Source: JALZUV01 sp964654855
Lineage (GTDB): Bacteria > Pseudomonadota > Alphaproteobacteria > Rickettsiales > JALZUV01
Assembly: GCA_964654855.1 (NCBI GenBank)
Contig: CAZZJS010000002.1
Location: 124,001 to 188,000 of the forward strand
Direction of reading: 5' to 3'
Length of the DNA stretch: 64,000 nucleotides
The translations under genes and the position numbers were made by a program. Below the pieces are notes generated by a model. That model made no database searches, was not told where the DNA came from, and saw only the letters and a program-made list of their open reading frames with translations. Below, piece by piece: positions 7,302 through 16,367 of the stretch (position 1 is its first letter; every line of letters begins with the position of its first letter).

Positions 7302-9563
7302 TCAGAAATAATATCTGATGCCAACAATTAAACTTTTGAAGGAAGCTCCTCCAAGGTTTAGCTGCTCGGCATTGGCACCCAAATTGCTGAAGGCAGAACC
7401 ATACTCTCCGAAAAGAGCAAGATTTTGGTATTTAACCGAACCCTCAAAGCTCAATTGGTGAGCTTTTTCAGCTATATCTCCATCAATCCAGCTTGCGCTG
7501 GCAACGTCGATATTGCCTACAAATGCTACTGTTAAACGATTAAGCCTAACATTTACACCTGCCCTTAGCTGAATACTTCCCCAAGTCGCACCCACAGGAG
7601 CAAAATGGCTAGCAACCAATTGCGGGCCGACCTCAAAACCAATTCTTTTCAACCCCAAAGAATCAAGATTGATTTTTGGAGTAGCAAGAGCGGCTATCCG
7701 AACTCGGCTAAATGTTGGTATGATATTGGAGGTTTCCACCTCATTATCAAACTCAACATCTGCATTCATTGCCTGCAACTGACCTGCCAAGCTGAAAGCC
7801 TTTCTCCAATCAGGATCAAGACCTATCTGCAAGCCGTAACCACTGCCATCAGCTAAGTTGTTAAACCCAGTTTCGGACCCAGGGCAACAACCCTGTCCAA
7901 GATAGCGACTATATGCTCCATCACCGTTTCCGATAAACAAAGAAATATAGCCACGCTGAGCTTTGACCTTTTCAGGTTCTTCAACTGCAGTTTCCTTAGG
8001 CATCACTACTTTCACATTGACAGTAGTAGTGTCGTGATCTTCCACTGTCACATTGACATCAGAGGGAGGAGCTACGTTGACCAATGGCGGTGGTGAAACT
8101 ACCTTTGGTTGAGAATTTAAGAGATTCAACAAACGTTGAATCTCTGCAGCCTGTTGAGCATTTTCTTGCTCAAGTTCAACTAGCTTTCGCTGACCTAATC
8201 TTAAACAATATAATCGCTTAACATTGGCAAGCCAAAGTTCGTTTGACATGCAGGTTGGACAATGCCCAACATCTTGCATCCAACTCAAACTCTTCCAATC
8301 ATTGGGAAGTTTGCAGTCAGAGTTTTGCGCCGACAAGCCAAAGCCCACGAAACAAAACAATACAACCATAACCACAGTAAAGCCTTTGCTTTTAGCAAAG
8401 GCTTTAAACCAATCTTCAAGCTTCGTTAAAAGCGCAGCTAAAAAGATGATTAGCAGTAAATGCCAAAAGCTGAAGCCCATCTCATACACTGCAAACTCCC
8501 GCGCGGAGTTTATAGGTACAAGATAGTCCCTAGTACCCGAGAGAGCACCAGTTACTCTGATATCCGTTGGTATGCCATTCCTGCTTATCACAGGAACAAT
8601 TGACAAGATACTGACGACCTTTTGGTCTTCAATTTCCAACTGATACCAGCCATACTCACTACCGTCACCTGCGACCCCAAGGACCGAGATCGTACGAACT
8701 TCGTCGTTATTCTCAGGTAGCAACCGATGCTTCATAGTCTCAGGAACGATATAAATACCGCTCTCTGAACCATCATCTTCATCTTTGACAATCAATGGCT
8801 CCAGATTAATGGAGAGGAATCGAGATGAGATACCATCTTCTAAGATGCTCTCTGTTTCGACTCCGAAACGTTCTGTAATGATTTGCACAAATTCGGCAAA
8901 CATCACAAGTTCCAAAGGAAGATAATCCTGTTTACACGTAATGCGAACTCGCACTTCGTCACTCCAGATGGAGACAGGACTTAGCGTATCCAAACCATTG
9001 TAGTTTAGGTTTATCGTATCCACAGTTTGGAGAGTATGTTCCACCCCACCAAATGTTTCGACCCGTGCCGTAAAGGCATTAGTCGAATCAGATAGCTGGC
9101 GAAACTGGGCGAGACTAAACCCCGCACCATTTCCTCTAAACTGTACACGAATAGCATTTTGACAGCTATCAATGTAACTAACAATCCCAGCATGGCTGGT
9201 GATGTCATCACCATTATTTTGGCCAACATCTTTACGGTTAAACCGCAAAATGGAGCCAACCAAATCACCATTAGAGAATGCTCCCAATGCAGGGAGATGT
9301 TCTCCATCTCGTCCCTCTCTATGAGTTTCAAAATAAGAAATTTCATCCGCTTGCGGGTAGAAGATTTCCAGAACCGTAGATTCTGCCTGGGGTACCGCAC
9401 ACCCTTGAAAAGGGTTAATATTAGCAGCACCGCCCCAAATTTCTGGGCTGGTATATTCAAGTTCAGGTTGGGTTTCCTGAACTGAAAAATCATCATCCTC
9501 TGTGCATGCCGTAGCAAACACTATAAGCCCGAGGATAAAAAGGGCTCTTGTTATTACTTTCAT
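7302..9563 (-). CDS. Bacteroidota-like lipoprotein fused to an outer-membrane beta-barrel domain
   Basis: 753 residues, family not recognised. Order: lipoprotein signal with lipobox Cys at about residue 20 followed by TEDDD, an acidic stretch like the lipoprotein export signal of Bacteroidota; a soluble domain to about 360; a hydrophobic segment about 367-380; a second signal-peptide-like segment about 393-413 ending GLSAQ; a short coiled coil about 458-485 and Pro/Val-rich linker; then a beta-barrel-like domain about 538-753 ending in IRYYF, the aromatic end usual in outer-membrane barrels. The layout suggests two once separate secreted proteins joined in one frame. No Shine-Dalgarno is visible, only an A/T-rich leader after a hairpin. 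Inferred horizontal origin. Confidence 0.72.
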   Translation of the reverse strand: MKVITRALFILGLIVFATACTEDDDFSVQETQPELEYTSPEIWGGAANINPFQGCAVPQAESTVLEIFYPQADEISYFETHREGRDGEHLPALGAFSNGDLVGSILRFNRKDVGQNNGDDITSHAGIVSYIDSCQNAIRVQFRGNGAGFSLAQFRQLSDSTNAFTARVETFGGVEHTLQTVDTINLNYNGLDTLSPVSIWSDEVRVRITCKQDYLPLELVMFAEFVQIITERFGVETESILEDGISSRFLSINLEPLIVKDEDDGSESGIYIVPETMKHRLLPENNDEVRTISVLGVAGDGSEYGWYQLEIEDQKVVSILSIVPVISRNGIPTDIRVTGALSGTRDYLVPINSAREFAVYEMGFSFWHLLLIIFLAALLTKLEDWFKAFAKSKGFTVVMVVLFCFVGFGLSAQNSDCKLPNDWKSLSWMQDVGHCPTCMSNELWLANVKRLYCLRLGQRKLVELEQENAQQAAEIQRLLNLLNSQPKVVSPPPLVNVAPPSDVNVTVEDHDTTTVNVKVVMPKETAVEEPEKVKAQRGYISLFIGNGDGAYSRYLGQGCCPGSETGFNNLADGSGYGLQIGLDPDWRKAFSLAGQLQAMNADVEFDNEVETSNIIPTFSRVRIAALATPKINLDSLGLKRIGFEVGPQLVASHFAPVGATWGSIQLRAGVNVRLNRLTVAFVGNIDVASASWIDGDIAEKAHQLSFEGSVKYQNLALFGEYGSAFSNLGANAEQLNLGGASFKSLIVGIRYYF

Positions 9564-9573
9564 ATTAAAAATT

Positions 9574-9596
9574 TAAAGTGGGCGAAATGCTCACTT
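9574..9596 (-). promoter_or_regulatory. Leader hairpin before the lipoprotein/barrel fusion gene
   Basis: Minus strand reads AAGTGAGCATTTCGCCCACTT, a stem with one bulge per arm, ending about 13 nt before the ATG. No ribosome binding site follows; instead there is A/T-rich sequence. Further upstream the minus strand has TATATTTG at about 9673-9680, which fits the Bacteroidota -7 element TANNTTTG, but the -33 partner is not convincing. Confidence 0.5.
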
Positions 9597-9776
9597 AGTT
9601 TACAAAAAATTTGTATTCCTACGCTGTCATAAGACGAGCGATTTAAAAAGTAGAATTGTGAGGTCTATTCACAAATATAGATTTCAAACGCGAGGCGTAG
9701 GAAATACAAGATTAACCCAAGGATTATACTCTATTTTTGCCCCTAATGCGCGGCTGTCATAAATATTTAATAATTG

Positions 9777-9850
9777 CCCCTGTTCGGTCTTCTGACCTCA
9801 CAGTTACGCGACGCTTCGCTTGCTCATGGCTGGCTCGTCTGCTGACTTCG
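9777..9850 (-). repeat. Interspersed palindromic repeat, copy A
   Basis: On the minus strand it reads AGCAAGCGAAGCGTCGCGTAA, then GTCAGAAGACCGAACAGGGG. The first part is shared with copy B (35773-35838) and the last 19 bases are the inverted partner of 7150-7168. It lies just past the ychF stop. Confidence 0.7.
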
Positions 9851-9859
9851 CTTTATCCA

Positions 9860-10963
9860 TCAAACATTGAATCTAAAGTGGACCACGTCGCCATCGGCCA
9901 TAACGTAGTCTTTGCCCTCTAGGCGGAGCTTGCCCGCTTCTTTGGCACCTTGCTCGCCATTGCAGGCAATATAGTCATCATAAGCCGTCACTTCGGCGCG
10001 GATGAAACCGCGTTCGAAATCGGTATGAATCACACCAGCAGCATTGGGCGCTGTTGCACCGGTTTTGACCGTCCATGCACGCACTTCTTTCTCACCAGCG
10101 GTAAAGAAAGTTTGCTGGGCCAATAGCGAATAACCCGAACGAATAATTTTTGCGAGGCCAGATTCTTCTAATCCTAAATCAGCCAGAAATTCGAGTTTTT
10201 CTTCTTCAGAATCGAGGCTTGAAAGCTCCGCCTCAATCGCCGCAGAAATGAGAATACACGGCGCATCATGCGACTTCGCATATTCTTCCACTTTAGCTGA
10301 ATGGGCATTGCCCTCAGCGGCAGCATCTTCCTCCACATTCGCGATATAGAGAATCGGTTTTGCGGTAAGAAGCTGTAGGCTTTGGAAAAGTTTGAGATCA
10401 TCCGCATCCTCTGGCGCCATTAAACGCGCCGGTTTTCCTTCACCCAAATGCTCGACTAGTTTTTGCACCATTGGCAGCAGGGCTTTGGCCTCTTTATCCT
10501 GCCCGCGCACGCGCTTTTCTAGGCTGATAACGCGTTTCTCAATCGATTCTAAATCGGCTAGCACTAGTTCTGTTTCGATAATCTCCGCATCGCGGATCGG
10601 ATTAACCGAGCCTTCCACATGCGTGATATCATCATCTTCGAAACAGCGCAGCACGAAACCAATCGCATCGACCGCGCGGATATGTCCGAGAAACTGATTG
10701 CCCAAGCCCTCGCCCTTGCTCGCGCCTTTCACGAGGCCAGCAATATCGACAAATTCAAGATGAGTCGGCAACACGGCTTGCGGCTGCACAATTTTCGCTA
10801 ACGCATCAAGGCGCGGATCGGGCACGGCTACACGGCCAACATTCGGCTCAATCGTACAGAATGGATAATTCGCCGCCTCGGCCTGAGCCGTCTGCAATAG
10901 CGCGTTAAATAAAGTTGATTTGCCTACATTCGGTAGGCCAACAATGCCACAGTTAAATCCCAT
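9860..10963 (-). CDS. ychF: Redox-regulated ATPase YchF (OBG family)
   Basis: 367 residues, normal length. Translation-associated P-loop NTPase that prefers ATP and binds ribosomes. G1 is GLPNVGKSTLFNALLQ, G3 DIAGLVKGASKGEGLGNQFL, and the G4 position is IANVEE rather than NKxD, as expected for the ATP-preferring YchF group. A coiled-coil insert follows (about 130-170) and the C-terminal TGS domain contains RGFIRAEVTAYDDY. Single gene between repeat copy A and the unknown operon. Confidence 0.96.
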   Translation of the reverse strand: MGFNCGIVGLPNVGKSTLFNALLQTAQAEAANYPFCTIEPNVGRVAVPDPRLDALAKIVQPQAVLPTHLEFVDIAGLVKGASKGEGLGNQFLGHIRAVDAIGFVLRCFEDDDITHVEGSVNPIRDAEIIETELVLADLESIEKRVISLEKRVRGQDKEAKALLPMVQKLVEHLGEGKPARLMAPEDADDLKLFQSLQLLTAKPILYIANVEEDAAAEGNAHSAKVEEYAKSHDAPCILISAAIEAELSSLDSEEEKLEFLADLGLEESGLAKIIRSGYSLLAQQTFFTAGEKEVRAWTVKTGATAPNAAGVIHTDFERGFIRAEVTAYDDYIACNGEQGAKEAGKLRLEGKDYVMADGDVVHFRFNV

Positions 10964-11008
10964 GTGGCGGGGTATAATCGGTTAGAGAGATTTGGGCAAG
11001 TGTGGAGT

Positions 11009-11617
11009 TTAGGCTATTGATTTATCTTTCCCATCAATTCTCTGAATACCACTTTCTACAGCACCGATGCCTGCATCTTCTACAGCACCTTTTAATTCTG
11101 CTTTCGCTGCTTCCATAGCTTCATACTGTTCTTTTGAAATATTGCCGAATTCCTCAGCGATGGTTTGTATATTTATCTGAGATAACTCACTATAGGCGTA
11201 AATTGCTTCAGCACGCTCCTGCGGGTTTTCAATTTTTTCTAATTCTTTGATTTTTTCTGCAACAATTTCTTCAATATCTCCACCTTTTTGCATAGCAACA
11301 GCGGTTTCTCTAGACATCTCAGCCACTTCTTTTCGGCGATCTGTTGAAAGCCCAACTTCATCTGGATGCTTCTCTTCTTCCTTATTGTCACCCATTACCC
11401 AATCTGTAACTGTTTGCTCCCAGCCTTTACCGCCAGTAAAACGAGCTGCACCCTCTGCCACTGATGTCCACGGACCATTAGGCACGAATCCCAAAGCTCC
11501 ACGCATTAGCGTTTTTCCAATGCCATTTTCGCGGATACCTGTGATAGTTTCATACATTTCCTTCAAATCCCCAACAATAGGAACTGAATCGATAACTGTA
11601 TTCCAGAATGCACTCAT
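11009..11617 (-). CDS. Unknown helical protein, third gene of an orphan operon
   Basis: 202 residues, not recognised. The first 50 residues form amphipathic helices (starting SAFWNTVIDSVPIVGDL) whose pattern resembles the start of the 515-aa protein two genes upstream (SLFEKILSFVPGGESML). The rest is charged and helical, rich in Glu and Lys, with no membrane helix or signal peptide. It follows the 357-aa gene by 17 nt, so it is co-transcribed. Functions such as a secreted effector or a membrane-associated scaffold are guesses. Confidence 0.68.
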   Translation of the reverse strand: MSAFWNTVIDSVPIVGDLKEMYETITGIRENGIGKTLMRGALGFVPNGPWTSVAEGAARFTGGKGWEQTVTDWVMGDNKEEEKHPDEVGLSTDRRKEVAEMSRETAVAMQKGGDIEEIVAEKIKELEKIENPQERAEAIYAYSELSQINIQTIAEEFGNISKEQYEAMEAAKAELKGAVEDAGIGAVESGIQRIDGKDKSIA

Positions 11618-11634
11618 TTTCGTCTCTCTTTTCC

Positions 11635-12708
11635 TTAAGCCCCTCTGGCATCGCCAGTTTTGCTCAAATTATTTTCTTTGTTTGCTATAGTTTCTTTAGC
11701 GGCTTCTCCAGCATTCTTCATCGCAGTGATCTTTTCTGTATTTCTGAAAACCACTTTCATATTGCTTACGCCATCATCTTTGCTCATCTTAAGCGCCTTA
11801 GCCATGCCGCCTAACTCAGGCACTTTATTTTCAGCAACATTTGTGGCTTGAGCAGCAGCTAAACCATTCTCAACCACATCAGAAATACCATCACCATCAA
11901 GATCATTTTTATCTTTTCCATCGGTAAGTTCTTCTGCAGGTTGCTCTTCTTGCTCCTCAGTATTTGCTAATAACTCATTCAGCTTATTTTGACTCTCCGT
12001 AGGCACAACTGCATTATTTTGCTGATTTAGCTGATTCTCCAGCTCCGCGATCTTTTTATTTTGCTCTTCTACTTGCAGCTCAAATTTTTGTTTAAGCGCC
12101 TCCAGCTCCTCTATCGATTTTTCATTCACTTCAGGAGTGGCTTCTTCTTTTGCCTCCACCTCAGTGGACTCTTTACTCTTTTTCTTTTTTGAACCCTTAG
12201 CTTTAGATTTTTTATTCTCTGCTTCTTTGTCTTTATTATCTTTCTTTTTAGACTTTTTACCTTTTTTAGCGAGCTCTTCATCGATGCCCATGCGTTTAAA
12301 GATTTGCCCGCGCACTTGATCACCAATCAATCCACCTAATAGTTTCGCTGCCGCACCCGCAGCTTGCGCATTACCAGGAATCAACTTGTTGGCCAAACGG
12401 ATCGCTACGGCTGTTACACCTGTATCAATTGCATGACCCGTTAATTGTGCTCCCGCTTTTCCTTTGACACCATCTTGAACTAAATTATCCCAATTTGTAT
12501 CAACCGCAGTGCCCACAATATTCGCAATAAAAGCAGGGAGTTGACCACCTGCTGCCACTAAAGGACCAGCGATTTTAAGCTTATTCTTGATGGATTTCTT
12601 GGTATCATCATCACCAAATAAACTATCTAGTTTACGGAAAAAATTAGCCAAGGCTCCTGTAATCGCAGGGCCATCTTTTTTTTCAGTCTCTGTGGTTTCT
12701 GTTGCCAT
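11635..12708 (-). CDS. Unknown lysine-rich protein with EF-hand-like loop
   Basis: 357 residues, not recognised. Residues 45-130 contain Ala/Gly-rich amphipathic helices; 148-180 are almost purely Lys/Ser/Glu (polybasic); 197-231 predict a coiled coil; 269-280 (DLDGDGISDVVE) fit the 12-residue EF-hand loop with D1, D3, D5, G6 and E12. There is no signal peptide. The gene sits 8 nt after the 515-aa gene and 17 nt before the 202-aa gene. Calcium binding is inferred from the loop only. Confidence 0.7.
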   Translation of the reverse strand: MATETTETEKKDGPAITGALANFFRKLDSLFGDDDTKKSIKNKLKIAGPLVAAGGQLPAFIANIVGTAVDTNWDNLVQDGVKGKAGAQLTGHAIDTGVTAVAIRLANKLIPGNAQAAGAAAKLLGGLIGDQVRGQIFKRMGIDEELAKKGKKSKKKDNKDKEAENKKSKAKGSKKKKSKESTEVEAKEEATPEVNEKSIEELEALKQKFELQVEEQNKKIAELENQLNQQNNAVVPTESQNKLNELLANTEEQEEQPAEELTDGKDKNDLDGDGISDVVENGLAAAQATNVAENKVPELGGMAKALKMSKDDGVSNMKVVFRNTEKITAMKNAGEAAKETIANKENNLSKTGDARGA

Positions 12709-12716
12709 GATTTTTC

Positions 12717-14264
12717 TTAGGCGTTAGCCGTTCTTCCCACTCCAACATCCTTAGTGCGCTTAATAGCTGCTAGATCAAGGTCTTTAACTTCGCTCATTTT
12801 ATCTTGAATATCCTGCGTAATACTTGCCAATGAGCTTTCTTTCTCTTTTGGGCTAGGATCATTTAAAATAACACCTGTGCCTTTCAGAAGGTTATTTATC
12901 TCATTTTGATCAATCGAGCCATGCGGAGGAGAGTTCGGATCAATTTTAGGTTCTGAATTTTCCTTTTCAGACTGCTGCTGCCTGCTATTAAAATCTTTAA
13001 GTCTATCTGCATTTTTCTTTGCAGATGCGTCCTGCGCTTTGTTAAATGCATCTAATCTGTCTGCTGCTTCATCTTTTTTCACCGTAACAGTATCTGGCGT
13101 AGCGTTTACAGCACTTTCTCCAACTTCTTCAGTCGCTTTTGCAGCATTTGCTTCAAAGTTTTTCTTTATTTCATCTGCTGCTGCTTTGACCGGATCTTTT
13201 ACTACCGGCTTAGCAACATTCGTTGGTTTATTTTGCGTCACCGTGACAGTAGTTGCACCTGCAGCTGCCGCCGCACCTGCGCCTACAGCCGTATTTGTTT
13301 TGACTTGATTATCTGTTTTTGCAGGCGCTTTTGGATCTGCAGTTTTTTCGTCTACTTTTGCTTTAGTATCCTTCGCTTTGCCATTTTCTTTCACTTCAGC
13401 AACTGCTAAATTCCACTTTTTATTATATTCTTGTTCCAAGAATTTTTTATTCTCTTTAATTTCCGCTTTATTGGTGACTTTTCCATCAGCATCTAACTTT
13501 TCATAAACACCTAAGCGCGTCATTCCCGCATCGACATATTCGTCTTTGGTCATCACCCGTTTAAAACTCGTCTGTCCGGCAAAGGTTTCAGCATATTTTG
13601 CCTCAGCACCTTTTTCTGCAGCCAGTTTTAGCTGACTTGGCGAGAGTTCAAATTCACCAGCCGCAAGAGCCTCTGGGCTAGTTTGATATTCTTTTCCATG
13701 ATCGCGCACATAATCAGCAACCCATGCTTTTTTATGTTCTTCAGCACTCATCTCAACTGCTAGATCATGCTTTTCCCATACCTGCATTTGCTCCGGCGTA
13801 CGGGTAAGGTCAGCCGTTTGCTTCATGGTTTTAGCAATCGCTTTATCAGCTGCTGCACGATTTTTTTCTGCTGAAGCTTCAGGACTGATATGTGCAAATT
13901 CATGCAGCAAGTTTTCAACAAGCTTACTAACCAAATAACCTGCACCAACAGACATTAACTGACCCATATAGCCATCACCAAAGATCTTCGTACCAAAATG
14001 TGCAACAAAACCATCTGAAAGAATACGGCCAATATCATCAATATCTTCTCGCTGAACCCCGTCGCCAAAAAGCTCTCCTAATTTCGCAAGGTTTTTTAGT
14101 TTATTCGCTTTCGATGGAGCAATGAGTTGACCAACCGCGGCAGCATTGGCCGTTAAACCCGCCACCGTTTGTATCCCATTTTTCTCACCTGATAAGAAGT
14201 GGCCTATATCCAACATACTCTCACCGCCGGGTACAAAACTTAAAATTTTCTCAAATAAACTCAT
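12717..14264 (-). CDS. Unknown large protein with HExxH-like motif, first gene of an orphan operon
   Basis: 515 residues, not recognised. N-terminal 1-115 is hydrophobic and glycine-containing (residues 98-115 GYMGQLMSVGAGYLVSKL). LLHEFAHI at 119-126 fits the zinc-protease HExxH pattern, though no third ligand is identifiable, so this may be chance. Residues 140-310 are charged helices; 310-360 a low-complexity Ala/Thr/Val/Lys linker; the end is polar and disordered-looking. No signal peptide. It leads a three-gene minus-strand operon with 8 and 17 nt gaps. Confidence 0.7.
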   Translation of the reverse strand: MSLFEKILSFVPGGESMLDIGHFLSGEKNGIQTVAGLTANAAAVGQLIAPSKANKLKNLAKLGELFGDGVQREDIDDIGRILSDGFVAHFGTKIFGDGYMGQLMSVGAGYLVSKLVENLLHEFAHISPEASAEKNRAAADKAIAKTMKQTADLTRTPEQMQVWEKHDLAVEMSAEEHKKAWVADYVRDHGKEYQTSPEALAAGEFELSPSQLKLAAEKGAEAKYAETFAGQTSFKRVMTKDEYVDAGMTRLGVYEKLDADGKVTNKAEIKENKKFLEQEYNKKWNLAVAEVKENGKAKDTKAKVDEKTADPKAPAKTDNQVKTNTAVGAGAAAAAGATTVTVTQNKPTNVAKPVVKDPVKAAADEIKKNFEANAAKATEEVGESAVNATPDTVTVKKDEAADRLDAFNKAQDASAKKNADRLKDFNSRQQQSEKENSEPKIDPNSPPHGSIDQNEINNLLKGTGVILNDPSPKEKESSLASITQDIQDKMSEVKDLDLAAIKRTKDVGVGRTANA

Positions 14265-14323
14265 ATTCTTCTAAAACCTTTCTACAATCAGTCTACGGAA
14301 GAAATGTTTCAATTTGATGAACG

Positions 14324-15703
14324 TTAGGCGGAATTTTCAATAAAATGCTTTATTTCTTGTGTTTTGGCGCTCAAATCGGCCATTCGTTCCTCTTTTTTAT
14401 AGAGGTCAGCCATGTGAGAAGGCAATTTGGGTTGTTTTCCAATGGCTTTTTCCACCGCATCGGGGAATTTCGCAGGATGCGCCGTGGCTAGCGTCACCAT
14501 GGGAATGCCTGATTTTTGCACTTTTACGGCTGATTTCGTACCCACAGCGCTATGTGGATCGAGAATTTCACCTGTTTTTTCGTAGATTTCTTTAATTTCG
14601 GCCAAAGTTTGCTCATCATCCACCCGATAAGCGGTGAAATTAGCTTTTAAACGCTCATGTGCGCTCGCAGGCATGGTGAAACTGCCTGTTTCTTTCAAAT
14701 CCGTCATCATTTGACGCAGCCTATCGGCATCTTCATCTACATATTCGAACAATAAACGCTCAAAATTGCTAGAAATTTGAATATCCATGCTGGGGCTAAG
14801 GCTTGGCGTCACGCCATCTACTTTATATTCGCCCGTTTCCACGCAACGGGTGAGAATATCATTGCGGTTAGAGGCGATCATCAGCGTATCAACCGAAAGC
14901 CCCATGCGCTTGGCCAAATAGCCTGCATAAATATCGCCGAAGTTACCGGTTGGTACTGAGAAACTCATGGCCTGTTGTGGCGCACCAAGCTTCAGCGCGG
15001 CATAGAAATAATAAACAATCTGCGCCATAATACGCGCCCAATTGATAGAGTTCACGGCTGTCAGGCGTTGCTCCTTACGAAATTCAGCATCGGTAAATAA
15101 TTCTTTGACGATACGCTGGCAGTCATCAAAGCTCCCCTCCACCGCGATATTATGCACATTACTATCGAGCACGGTAGTCATCTGTTTACGCTGAACGTCC
15201 GACACGCGGCCTTTAGGATGCAGGATATAAATATCCATATTCTTGCGCCCACGGCAGCCCGCAATCGCAGCTGACCCCGTATCGCCGGATGTCGCACCCA
15301 GAATGGTCACGTGCTCGCCTTTTTCAGTGAGTAATTCATCGAATAAATGGCCAAGCAGCTGTAAGGCAAAATCCTTAAAGGCCAGCGTTGGTCCGTGGAA
15401 AAGTTCGAGCAAATAATGCCCTTCTGCCAACTTGGTAAGTGGTGCAGTTTCTTCATGACGGAAAGTGCTATAGGCCGATTTGGTCAGGCGCTTAATATCA
15501 ATATCATCACAAAATGGTGCTAGAATCTCTGCCGCTAGACTCGGATAATCCAAACCTTTCCAACTCGCAATTTTCTCTGTGCTAAAATGCAGCAAGGTTT
15601 TAGGCACATAAAGCCCACCATCCGGCGCAAGCCCCGCCAAGACGACCTCTTTAAACGAAAGTTCAGGCGATTGTCCACGGGTCGATTGATAGATAATAGA
15701 CAT
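14324..15703 (-). CDS. thrC: Threonine synthase
   Basis: 459 residues. Converts O-phosphohomoserine to threonine with PLP. The N-terminal SIIYQSTRGQSPELSFKEVVLAGLAPDGGLYVP and the PLP lysine motif GPTLAFKDFALQLLG are characteristic, as is TILGATSGDTGSAAI and the phosphate-binding SVPTGNFGDIYAGYLAKRMG. It begins 6 nt after ilvH, so both are probably co-transcribed. Confidence 0.95.
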   Translation of the reverse strand: MSIIYQSTRGQSPELSFKEVVLAGLAPDGGLYVPKTLLHFSTEKIASWKGLDYPSLAAEILAPFCDDIDIKRLTKSAYSTFRHEETAPLTKLAEGHYLLELFHGPTLAFKDFALQLLGHLFDELLTEKGEHVTILGATSGDTGSAAIAGCRGRKNMDIYILHPKGRVSDVQRKQMTTVLDSNVHNIAVEGSFDDCQRIVKELFTDAEFRKEQRLTAVNSINWARIMAQIVYYFYAALKLGAPQQAMSFSVPTGNFGDIYAGYLAKRMGLSVDTLMIASNRNDILTRCVETGEYKVDGVTPSLSPSMDIQISSNFERLLFEYVDEDADRLRQMMTDLKETGSFTMPASAHERLKANFTAYRVDDEQTLAEIKEIYEKTGEILDPHSAVGTKSAVKVQKSGIPMVTLATAHPAKFPDAVEKAIGKQPKLPSHMADLYKKEERMADLSAKTQEIKHFIENSA

Positions 15704-15709
15704 GATCGA

Positions 15710-16282
15710 TTATTGGCGTAACTCAGAAACGCGACGGCGACCTTCGGTGATACCCTCTTTACCACGTGCGATAGCAACCACCCCGGTACGAGAAGTTTCT
15801 ACCAAGCCAAGCGGACGCATAAGATCAAGGAAAGCATCAATCTTTTCGGTCGCCCCTGTCATTTCAAATACGAAAGATTCGGTGGTTGAATCCACCACAT
15901 TTGCGCGGAAAATATCGGCTAGGCGTAGTGCTTCTACGCGAGAGTCACCATTACCTGTGACTTTCATTAGCGCCAATTCGCGCTCTACATGTGGGCCTTC
16001 AATGGAAAGATCATGCACAGCCAATACCGGCACCATACGATCAAGCAGCGATTTAATCTGTGTAATTTTCTTTTCTGAACCTGTTACCACCACCGTGATA
16101 CGCGAGATATTACGTGCCTCATCCACCTCAGCCACGGTGAGGGAATCAATATTATACCCACGACCTGAGAATAACCCGACCACACGCGCCAACACACCAA
16201 ACTCGTTCTCTACGAGTATGGCAATAATCCGACGCTCCGGCAGCGCTTTATCGGTGACAATACTATAAACAATATCAGACAT
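15710..16282 (-). CDS. ilvH: Acetolactate synthase small (regulatory) subunit
   Basis: 190 residues. N-terminal ACT domain starts RRIIAILVENEFGVLARVVGLFSGRGYNIDSL, which binds valine for feedback control in the holoenzyme, and the C-terminal half matches the IlvN/IlvH family. Normally paired with the catalytic ilvB/ilvI, which is not next to it; here it is joined to thrC. It is divergent from ubiD with an 85-bp gap that should hold both promoters. Confidence 0.94.
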   Translation of the reverse strand: MSDIVYSIVTDKALPERRIIAILVENEFGVLARVVGLFSGRGYNIDSLTVAEVDEARNISRITVVVTGSEKKITQIKSLLDRMVPVLAVHDLSIEGPHVERELALMKVTGNGDSRVEALRLADIFRANVVDSTTESFVFEMTGATEKIDAFLDLMRPLGLVETSRTGVVAIARGKEGITEGRRRVSELRQ

Positions 16283-16367
16283 ACTGGCAGGTATAACGTC
16301 TTAAAACCTTCGCTCAAGCGGTAAGTAGCGCTTGCCCGAGAAGATTTTGCCCCTTAACAACTAAGCC

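Noticed and set aside
9011..9517. 168-aa frame inside the fusion gene
   Set aside because: Shadow of the real gene in another frame; no start signal or homology pattern.
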